Positions 1-10,680 of a stretch of 64,000 nt of DNA are shown piece by piece; within the stretch, counting starts at the first letter, position 1; the number at the start of each line of letters is the position of its first letter. The notes under the pieces are model-generated. The model saw nothing but the letters and a program-made list of their open reading frames with translations, had not been told where the DNA came from and made no database searches. The translations under genes were made by a program, and so were the position numbers. The stretch comes from Tubulanus polymorphus (lineage: Eukaryota > Nemertea > Palaeonemertea > Tubulaniformes > Tubulanidae): assembly GCF_964204645.1 (NCBI RefSeq), contig NC_134035.1, positions 62,001 to 126,000 of the forward strand. The letters run 5' to 3'.

Positions 1-734
1 TACTGGCTAGGATAATGATAATGTATATGACTAAATCATAGATTGCATAATGTATATTGAATTGTCTTATTTCTTGCGTCTGAAATTATACTAATAAATA
101 ATTATTTTTTCGAATCGATGATTTCTATAGCAATAATAACGATTATTACTTTTTTAACTATACAAATTTTCCGACTGTAAAAAATCTATGATTGATAATA
201 ATTTTGATCGCAAAGACATCGAAAATACAGTGAAAACTCCTTCCGTTTCAATAAAATTGCCCAACTTAACTTAAGCTAACAAATTCCAGGCTAGTCAGGG
301 CAACATCGGGTTGTCATCACATGAATGAAGTAAAATTATTCTAAACATCATCCAAGGCAAGTGCAGTCTTTTAAATTCTGATATACTCTTGTCTATTATG
401 CGACAATTAAATAATTTAGAAATTCTCGATCCATCATTAATTAATTATTGAGTTGATCCGAAAAAGAGTTAACTGTATTTTGTAAATTATTCGTTGCGTT
501 TTCGATGTTCCCATTTTACACCAATCATCAATGTTAAATTATTTTGTCGTCACAGTTTTTCAGTGTTTTGTGTTTAGCGAGTTTTATGGTGCATTGATTG
601 TGTATAAAAGTGAAAGACGTCCTGATTGTAGTGGAGACCTGTAAATTACAACCATTAATGCCAGCCTCGATCCTCAAAGGGGTCATTTACATCTTATACA
701 GTGAAACTAACGTAGAGAGTTGTCCTATGATTTG

Positions 735-835
735 GGACGATCCACTTTGACAATTGAATTGGAAATACAAATTGGAACAGAAAAAGAGATGGCTTCAGTA
801 ACGTGATGACTTTATCAGTTTCACTGACCAGTGTA
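735..835 (+). repeat. Dispersed repeat, second copy near 57.72 kb
   Basis: The segment starting 'ttgaattggaaatacaaatt' and running through 'agagatggcttcagtaacg' has a diverged direct copy at about 57721-57790 ('ttgaattggaaatacacaaa' ... 'agagatgatttcagtaaag'). The two lie 57 kb apart in unrelated intergenic or intronic contexts, so this is an interspersed repeat rather than a local duplication. No coding capacity is visible. Confidence 0.55.
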
Positions 836-1118
836 AGTTGTTTTATTAGTTTCACTGAAGTCGTCTAATTTTTAATCCAAATTTGTATTTGTAATTCAGT
901 TTACTATTAGTACAAATCGTCATTTGATGATAAGGTAAATCTTTGCCGACAGGTGCTTTTTTTGAGCTATTTTTGAGACCCTATCTCTGTTTAAATGTTC
1001 CAATTAATCTAAGATCTTATTAGGTTCAGTTTAGCTGAACAGCGGTTTCTGAACTGTCTAATTGAAATAGACAGGATTTTTTAATTGATGATTGAGTTAG
1101 CTGAACTGTGTCTACAGA

Positions 1119-1245
1119 GCTGCAGTTGCTCGAAAGTTGGTTGAGTTAAACCAGTGAATATTTAAGATAGTGAAAATTAGAGGTTCATTGTTACTATGGT
1201 ATCTATCCAGCGATTATCTTTAACCAACTATTGAATAACTGCAAT
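1119..1245. mobile_element. MITE-like inverted-repeat element, family D
   Basis: The element begins 'gctgcagttgctcgaaagtt' and ends with an imperfect reverse complement of that start ('taaccaactattgaataact' then 'gcaat'). Related copies lie at about 55654-55788 and 55789-55870. It is a short, non-coding, terminally inverted element, as expected for a miniature inverted-repeat transposable element. The transposase family is unknown and I could not define a target-site duplication. Confidence 0.55.
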
Positions 1246-1807
1246 GCGAGGATTTTAATAACGATGACAAACGTTTCAGTTTTCACTCAGTTCTCTCTAA
1301 TAATAAATAAATAAACTACTGATGAACGATGGATAATACATGTTATTTGTAAATAGATATATTGATACAAAAATTGTAAATATTCATGGTTAAAAAAAGG
1401 TCATTTTGTGCATTGATACAAAACAGAAAATACAGTGAATTCATTAATAATGAATGTGGTATGTTTTATATTTAATCTGGTCACGTTTGATGATTATGAC
1501 TAAGCTGAAAGCAGATTATTTTTATGCCCCTCCCCACAACCCATTGCGTGGAGTGTACTGTAATCCCTTTGTCATCCCTGCAGTGGTTTCCGTCCCCACC
1601 AAAACCGTTGAACAGATTTTCCTGAAATTCAGCAACTAGTTGACGATAGTAACTGATGAGATTTTGGGTCCTGCAGGTCCAAGGTAACAACTTCAATATT
1701 AAACTCCCTCTAGTGACGGGAACAAAAAACTGGTTCACCCCAAATCCCCTGTGAGGAGACGAATCCTAAGACAGCGATAACAAATATCAAGACTATAAGT
1801 TATATTT

Positions 1808-3522
<1,715 letters not shown>

Positions 3523-4248
3523 TTCTGTAGAGTAATTAGGCTAATTATTTAATTAAAAAAATCACGCCGTCGGTCGAAAAATGGTTCAGCTCGACGACCT
3601 TAAAAATTCTGTCGTTTTAACCGAGCGGTGTGATTACTCGGATGCCACAGTCGGTCTCGATAAATTTCAACCGTCGAGTGCTGCTCCTACGATAACTTGC
3701 CACATACTAGTGTGACTGGTTGCTGGTCTCTGACTGTGACCGGTAATCAGTCTAGTCGACTTAGAACTGCGCATAGAATATTCTATGAACTGCGCCCAAT
3801 GTGTTGCGAAAAGAATAAAGTCCAAGTCCCGCATAGCCGAAAATTTAGATTCTAAAAATCAGAATTTTCGGTTTTTTCTCTAAGAATACATTTAACCGTA
3901 GGCCAGTACAGTTCATTGCACACAACTACGTAGTCGGCGTCAACAAATGAGGAAATGTGAACTGGGAGACAAGTTTCCACAGGCTGCGGGATGGCTTTGC
4001 AGCATGTTAACTATCTTATTTGACGCACGAGATTTCGCTACTAATGAGTGAATGAGTATAGTCAAAATCTCTAATTCTAGTGTCAGTCTAGTGCCTACTG
4101 TTGTTTTCCATTGACTCTGTACTCATCCCCCCCCGATGAAGCCTCTAATAGTAGCGAAAGCTCGTCCCTTGTTGCTCGTCACGGTTCATCCGGCGCGGCG
4201 TATAATAACGGTGTGCATGGGTTTATCCTCGGGGATTTTCTCTGCATC

Positions 4249-4440
4249 CAAGAGAATGGTTCGAGTCCTACTATTCTCTTCACCGTCCAAGAGAATTAAG
4301 GGTTTGCGTCCTTAGCCTACAGCGTCCAAGAGAATTATGGGTTTGAATCCTCAGCTGTCTCTCTTTCAGCGTCCAAGAGAATTATGGATTTGAGTCCTCA
4401 GCCTACAGCGTCCAAGAGAATTATGGGTTTGAATCCTCTA
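4249..4440. repeat. Minisatellite of about 45 bp units
   Basis: About four imperfect copies built around 'gcgtccaagagaattatggg' followed by 'tttgaatcctcag'. Unit length varies slightly between copies. Non-coding. Confidence 0.75.
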
Positions 4441-4542
4441 AGAAGATGCCGGATGGTCCAAATCAGGAATCTAGACATAAAACACAAGAATCAAAAGTGA
4501 TATGATTTATTTTTACATCCAATAACAGCCACCTATAGCGAT

Positions 4543-4945
4543 TAAAGATGCAGTCATCTGTGATGTATCTGGGATGCTGGAGTGAAGATGCAGTCATCTG
4601 TGATGTCTCTAGGATGCTGGAGTGAAGATGCAGTCATCTGTGATGTCTCTAGGATGCTGGAGTGAAGATGCAGTCATCTGTGATGTCTCTAGGATGTTGG
4701 AGTGAAGATGCAGTCATCTGTGATGTATCTGGGATGTTGGAGTGAAGATGCAGTCATCTGTGATGTCTCTAGGATGATGGCGTGAAGATGCAGTCATCTG
4801 TGATGTATCTGGGATGTTAGAGTGAAGATACAGTCATCTGTGATGTCTCTGGGATGTTGGAGTGAAGATGCAGTCATCTGTGATGTCTCTGGGATGCTGG
4901 AGTGAAGATGCAGTCATCTGTGATGTATCTGGGATGCTGGAGAGA
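4543..4945. repeat. 40-bp minisatellite, about ten copies
   Basis: Ten near-identical 40-bp units, each containing 'gaagatgcagtcatctgtga' and then 'tgtctctaggatgctggagt'. Point variants (tctctagg/tatctggg; ctgg/ttgg) recur between units, as expected from unequal exchange. Intergenic. Confidence 0.9.
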
Positions 4946-5116
4946 AGAGATGAGAATTTAGCAACAATTCTTATGATAAAAAGTTCAGATATTTCCCATA
5001 TCGTAGTCAATAGTTAAACTGCCAAACAGTCTAAACACTAATTCTGAACTGTAAAACATTAAACTCATTAAACTTACCAATCATTAACTGTAATGCATCC
5101 AATTTCTAGGTGAAGT

Positions 5117-5265
5117 CTCAGTTCTGGTAGCGGTGTTCTAGTGAGTTCTGGTAGCGGTGTTCTAGTGAGTTCTGGTAGCGGTGTTCTAGTGAGTTCTGGT
5201 AGCGGTGTTCTAGTGAGTTCTGGTAGCGGTGTTCTAGTGAGTTCCGGTAGCGGTGTTCTGGTGAC
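5117..5265. repeat. 24-bp minisatellite, six copies
   Basis: Six copies of a 24-bp unit containing 'gttctggtagcggtgttcta' plus 'gtga'. The unit is a multiple of three and reads open in several frames, but no splice or family context supports coding. Confidence 0.85.
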
Positions 5266-5364
5266 TAATTACTGCTTGTTTGATCAACCTGAAATTATTA
5301 AAAAAAATCGCTCGAATCGAACGAGTTAGAATTCTGAACAATTTCACCGAGATTAGCTCAAAAA

Positions 5365-5662
5365 CACCGCGAGATGACTTCAGAATAAAACGGCGCGAGA
5401 TGACTTCAGAATAAAACGGCGCGAGATGACTTCAGAATAAAAACGACGCGAGATGACTTCAAAATAAAACGACGCGAGATGACTTCAAAATAAAACGACG
5501 CGAGATGACTTCAAAATAAAACGACGCGAGATGACTTCAAAATAAAACGACGCGAGATGACTTCAAAATAAAACGGCGCGAGAAGACTTCAAAATAAAAC
5601 GGCGCGAGATGACTTCAAAATAAAACGGCGCGAGATGACTTCAAAATAAAACACCGTGAGTT
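5365..5662. repeat. 26-bp minisatellite, about eleven copies
   Basis: Tandem units containing 'cgcgagatgacttcaaaata' plus 'aaacg'. Early copies read 'ttcagaat' and later ones 'ttcaaaat', so variants are clustered along the array. Intergenic. Confidence 0.85.
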
Positions 5663-8129
5663 GACCTCAAAATATGAAAGGCTCGATATTAAGAATAATT
5701 CGTGATTCGAAGTTTGACGCGTTTAGATTTTTGTGGTGTTGGTTTAATTATAGATTGTGTTATTTTCTGTGATTGACCTGTGAAAACGGAGTGTTTTATA
5801 TCTGTTTTATTTGTAAAGTATGTTGAGATGTTTTTGCGGCGTCACAGATTGGCCCTATTTGATGTTGGGTCTCAGTCCAAACCTAGCTTTACTCGTCTTA
5901 GTCCAAACCTAGCTTTACTACTTGTCATGTTGAGTTTTAAGCAGAGTAAAAGAAACTCGTATTTTGTAAAAAGTCCAAGTCCAAGTCACACCTAACCATA
6001 ATATGGACTATTCGTTTTATAGTCCATGACCTAACTCACAAACTTTTGAAATAACGTTTCCTAACTTTCCTAACCAAATTGTTAGCGGGTAATGTATTTA
6101 AAATCGGTGAAAAATTAACGATTGAAATCACGCGGTTTTTAGAATATAGACGGTCCTAAATATTACTAACATCAATCCAATTCTATCAATCTACGAAAAA
6201 TGTCAAACAAACATGTGACTCGGTCACAATCATTCAACTTCCGGTGTTCAATTCCATGGAAGTACAAGTACAACCAGGGACCTGATTTACCTAATCTAAC
6301 CTAACCTAACCGAACCTAACCGTGCGTACCTAAATATAAGCCGATAAAACATTATTTCTGCTGCAATTAAATAAATGTTCCACCTACCTTACAGCAACCT
6401 TGTAACGCGTCGAAACTTGAGCGACTTGAAAAGTTTATTCAATTAATCCTTTGATTAGAGTCAATTATTGAAGTCATGTTAAATTCCGTATCCTGAGTTG
6501 AAAGTCGAGTTGTATTCATCATCAGTTCAGATGCGCGTTTGTGCCAAATATTTGATAAAAGTTTGTTTTTTTTGAACGTATCCTATCTGTGTAATATCAG
6601 GTGACATCCTGTACCTGACTTCATCCTGTAGGATTGTCCGAGTGTAATGACGGCTTATAGGAGCGCCCACCTGTTTTTAAGTGACCTCTTAAATTCTTCT
6701 GTAGTCGTTGATTGGCTGCATCACCAATAACAAAATAAGCTCCAATGATTTCTAAAGGTGTACACTGCTCCCTATTCTTGGTGAGTGGTATCGGTTCTCG
6801 CGAGGTCAGACCGGGCAGGCAGCGCTTCACGGTTTTGAAGATGTGTAACGCAGTGACTCACAATAGATAATCCACGGGCCTGCACTAAGCCTCTTGAGAA
6901 ATACTATATGGAATCTTATTCCTGGATCAGCCACGCATTGAAAAATCATTTACAGGTGCTGATGTATCCCCCCCCACCCCCAATCTGTTATTTCTTGGTT
7001 TTGAGACTAATTTGACGGTCTGAGCCAACATGCTCAGTCGGATGTGGCGAGGGGTAAGCAGGGACCCGCAGCCAGTTTGGTTGACTAATTTAATGATGCT
7101 CTAATGGTTTGACCGAAAATTTTGACTTCTTAGATTTGTAATTTTTCAAATAGATTTTGTGGTTGTAATTTCCGAATCATACGTTCCAAGGGAGGTAATC
7201 AAACCCTGGCAAGCGAGGATAACCGCGTCCTTGTCTTCACCATCAAATGCTGTCCCTCTATGAAGCAATGGCGGCGAATGTGTGAACTAATCTATTACTC
7301 GCATGCTACAGTATGTTCTGCGAGACTGGTCGCCTGTCAAATTCTGCGCCACCAGCATTCGTAGTCAGTAGAGACCGGCAACCAGTCTACCAGCGAGTTA
7401 CAGAGCAGTTCACACTTGCACCGCTAACTATCAGGATCTATTCAGGACTCTGAGGACTCAATCTCACTCTGATAAATTCGCTTTTCTGATGTCTTACAAT
7501 AACAACGATCCCGAAATCTCTACAATTGTGTGCGACATGTGGTTAATGAATTGGTAAAGCTATGAATTCAGTGCCCAGTAATCCCTGATTGAAAAACACT
7601 CTTGAACGAAACACTACCTCGGCTGTTCAAATTTAATGGAACAATCTTAAATCTGGTGTGAAAACCTACCTTTTTAAACAACATTTTATTGAAATGTAAT
7701 ACGATGATCATGTGACCATGTGTATATTTTATTGTAAACCGCTCTCAAAAATATCTACCTCCAAAAAGAAAATTTGATGGAAACAAACTATTCAGAAACT
7801 ACAACCCTAAACCCTTCGAAAAACAAGGCCATCTATACCCCTAACGTGCGAACGTGCTAACATAGAGTGGACTGGTCTGCTAGGTCGCGATACACGCGGC
7901 AATTTACATCGAAACATATATATAACAAATTTCAGCTGGATAATTCTCAATCTGAATTTTATATTGAATTTCATTTTCAAATGTGTTGTTGATATCGGGT
8001 GAACTCTGACGCTCGCGAAATCCTAGAACTAATCTATAATTAGTGTGAGAAATTGATCTCGAGGGGAAGGTGTCACGTGTGAGAGTGTGTGTTCGGGTTT
8101 ATAATATATAAACACGGTATTAGTTTTAA

Positions 8130-9161
8130 TTGGTTGTACGTCACAGAGATCGGACTGCGCTGAACACGATGACTGAGAGTCCCGCTACTACAGTACCGGT
8201 TGTCAATACGACAACATGCGACACGACAGTCGTCGATACAGCACGAATAGTCGTCATTCAAATACGCATGGGTTTAGCCATCCCGAGTGTTATCGGTAAC
8301 TGTTTATCGTTTGCGGTGATGACGATGAAGAAGAACCGGTGTCTGACTAGTTGTTTCCTGATGGCGAATCTGGCGATAGTTGATACGATTCCGCTGTTAG
8401 CTTTCCTTCACGATTATCTGTCGACGGCTCGACTGCACGATACTAACACCCGCCCGTTTTACTGTCAACTGGGAGTGTTCCTCGGTAATCTCGGTGTCAC
8501 ATCAGCCGCTTGGATCGTGTTTCTGATGACGGCCGAGCGCTGCGTGGCGATCCTGATGCCGTTAAAAGTATCGCAGATTTGTACGATGAGAAACGCTCGA
8601 ATATCGGTTCTTGTCGTCTACGTGGTAGTATCCATCAGACATATACATTCATTTTTCTTTTTCACAACCACATTTGACGCCGACTCGGGCTGGTATTCGT
8701 GCGTGTTCGTCGAAGGCTACGACAACGTTATGGTCGCCGACCGAATTTTCAAATTAGCATTCGACTCGCTTGGACCGTGCGTGCTCATTTTCATAGCCAA
8801 TATTTTGATTATCATGAGTTTGAGAAAACGTCAGCAGGCGAACCTGGGAGCCACGAGTTCCGGTGCGACGGACAAGAGAACTTATTCACAACAGCAAATT
8901 ACTCGCACGTTGCTGTTCGTGTCTATAACGTTCTCAGTACTGGTGACACCGCACACAGTGCGTACATTCCTGCAGGCTGTCAACCCTGCTCCTCCTGCCT
9001 CGTGTAACTCAACCTCTTACAACAAGGACAGCATCATCGATAAAGTACTTCACGGTCTGCTGTACGTAAACCACGGTATAAACTTCTTTCTGTACTGTAT
9101 AGGAGGAGGAAAACGATTCCGAAATGACGTGGCCGCCGTTCTCAAGTGTAAAAGAAACTAA
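8130..9161 (+). CDS. Rhodopsin-like (class A) G protein-coupled receptor, single exon
   Basis: Seven-transmembrane plasma-membrane receptor of 343 residues without introns. Predicted helices: TM1 about 43-70 ('IPSVIGNCLSFAVM', with the GN motif), TM2 'ANLAIVDTIPLLAF', TM3 after 'FYCQLG', TM4 'ISVLVVYVVVSI', TM5 'LGPCVLIFIANILIIM', TM6 'LLFVSITFSVLVTP', TM7 'VNHGINFFLYCIGG'. Cysteines in 'FYCQLG' and 'YSCVF' fit the TM3-ECL2 disulfide. The DRY position reads ERC ('TAERCVAI') and NPxxY is replaced by 'NHGINFFLYC'. TM7 followed by 'GGKRFRNDV' resembles invertebrate peptide or orphan receptors (FMRFamide-receptor-like); the ligand cannot be inferred. A second ATG at 8169 is an alternative start. 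An NTT sequence and other Ser/Thr-rich residues precede TM1. Confidence 0.88.
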   Translation: MVVRHRDRTALNTMTESPATTVPVVNTTTCDTTVVDTARIVVIQIRMGLAIPSVIGNCLSFAVMTMKKNRCLTSCFLMANLAIVDTIPLLAFLHDYLSTARLHDTNTRPFYCQLGVFLGNLGVTSAAWIVFLMTAERCVAILMPLKVSQICTMRNARISVLVVYVVVSIRHIHSFFFFTTTFDADSGWYSCVFVEGYDNVMVADRIFKLAFDSLGPCVLIFIANILIIMSLRKRQQANLGATSSGATDKRTYSQQQITRTLLFVSITFSVLVTPHTVRTFLQAVNPAPPASCNSTSYNKDSIIDKVLHGLLYVNHGINFFLYCIGGGKRFRNDVAAVLKCKRN

Positions 9162-10680
9162 CAAATGAATTTGTCGTTGTTTTCCTTTCAAACGATGTCT
9201 TGATTTCCTCACAAATATGTGTAAACCATTTAGACACATGAAGAAACAGTTGAATCCGATTGATGTAGGCCTGTTCCTATTGGGCTGGACGGATTACCTT
9301 CCTCTGGGGAGAGTTCGTGGACTCAGAATGTCAATGAGCAAAAATCAGCTTCCTCTTGAAGAGTATGGCAAAAGATTTCACCGAAAATATCACTCACAAC
9401 AAAAACATAATTTTTTGAATGAATCTTGTAATTGTAAATTTACGAATACTATAACAACAATAATAAAGCGCACATTATTTTACACCGTACGAACCAATGT
9501 AAATTACAATGTAATTTTCTGGCCTTTTTCAATTCTCAACAATGTTCGCATGATTGCAAAAAGTACTAAATATTGAGAAGCGTTTAATAAAACGGCTTAG
9601 TAGTAGTAAACCTAACGACGAAATTTACTATATGTACGAAATGAAAGATTTCACAATTAACCTTCTCGCTCGACAAGAAGGTCGAAAAATATACATATTG
9701 TTTACACTTGCTTATTATTATTGCGTTACAAATACATGATAAATAACATATTAACAATTCAATAAGTTGAAGACTTAGAGTTCACACTGACCGCTGCGGT
9801 GTATGACAGCATATTGTACTAGAGACGGAATGAAACTTATTTTGAAAAAGAAATTGAGATCAAATCAACAGATATTTCAGCTTATTTCATAAATTCTATT
9901 GCGCCGAAACAGTTTCGAATACGTCGTTGTTGTGGTTTATATGAAAATGTATAGAGACTCGTATGTTTTCTGAAAGTAAGATTTAACATGTATCAGTATC
10001 TACATGGCGAATAGAAACTCGATATCATCGAGATAATTATCTATCAACGTGACGCCGATACAGGATCGGTTTCTTCAAACAGAAATAAGATATGCTACCA
10101 ATAGTCTAAAGAAAGTCGACACCTGACGATATCGAATGACATTAAACGAGGCAATTATTCGAGATTTTATATCGAATCGATTTGAGTTGAATTCGGTGTA
10201 AATTTCGGTAGGTTTTAGAACGCGAGGTCAGTTCTAATGGTCAGTGATGTGATTGGGTAATCAAAGTTCAATTTGGTACACGTTTGAGTTTGTTAGAACC
10301 GAGTATCGCGGTATTAGATTCATTATAGATGAGAGATATCTAAATGATCGATATGACACCTGCAGACTGATAGCACACATAATAATCAGGGGTGAATCTA
10401 GAGTCTGATTCAGGGAGGAACCATTGGAAAACATGATTACTGTTTTTATGAATTTAAACTTTCTAAGTATCAATTGATAATTCATATTTTTCATTTCCTC
10501 TTAAAATTTCAGGGGAATTTGACAGTTTAGGGTGGATGCCCTGCGAATCTAAGAGGGGTGTGCTCCCTTAGATTCGCTCGGTTCAATGTTAGACAGCTAA
10601 ATCATTGAAATTGAATTGAGGTTTCAAATTTACCTGTGTTATATACAAACAGTTTGTGCTAGAGATGTCTCACTCGATCT
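9162..10680. other. 3' UTR of the GPCR and spacer to the cyclase gene
   Basis: Tail-to-tail spacer between two convergent genes. It begins with the probable GPCR 3' UTR, with an AATAAA at 9462-9467. Small open stretches at 9217-9739 and 10261-10494 are A/T-rich and lack family resemblance. No repeats or RNA genes were recognised. Confidence 0.5.
9462..9467 (+). terminator. Candidate polyadenylation signal AATAAA of the GPCR gene
   Basis: AATAAA lies 301 nt after the GPCR stop codon on the coding strand. No cleavage-site evidence exists. Confidence 0.45.

Larger units (their letters stand above)
1..1807. other. Non-coding sequence 3' of METTL1
   Basis: No coding exon with acceptable splice signals or family resemblance was found. 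The stretch holds two dispersed repeats described separately (about 735-835 and 1119-1245). It should include the 3' UTR of the minus-strand METTL1 gene, but I could not place a clear polyadenylation signal. Confidence 0.5.
3523..8129. other. Intergenic region between METTL1 and the GPCR gene, minisatellite-rich
   Basis: No convincing exon was found on either strand. The region holds four separate tandem arrays (about 4249-4440, 4543-4945, 5117-5265 and 5365-5662) and a short CCTAA-type run near 6297-6325. A segment around 3715-3760 resembles the reverse complement of 7350-7395. The METTL1 promoter should lie just beyond 3522, and the GPCR promoter and 5' UTR before 8130. Confidence 0.5.

Noticed and set aside
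4543-4945. CRISPR-like look of regularly spaced repeats
   Set aside because: The units are contiguous, without unique spacers, and the window is clearly eukaryotic. The same holds for the arrays at 5365 and 56603.
6621-6830. Minus-strand open segment with protein-like sequence (EIIGAYFVIGDAANQRL)
   Set aside because: It is short and isolated, with no acceptor at a sensible phase and no family I recognise. It could be a fragment of a transposable element, but the evidence is too thin to annotate.
9217-9739. Small plus-strand ORFs downstream of the GPCR
   Set aside because: A/T-rich, overlapping the probable 3' UTR and AATAAA signal; no domain or splice support.
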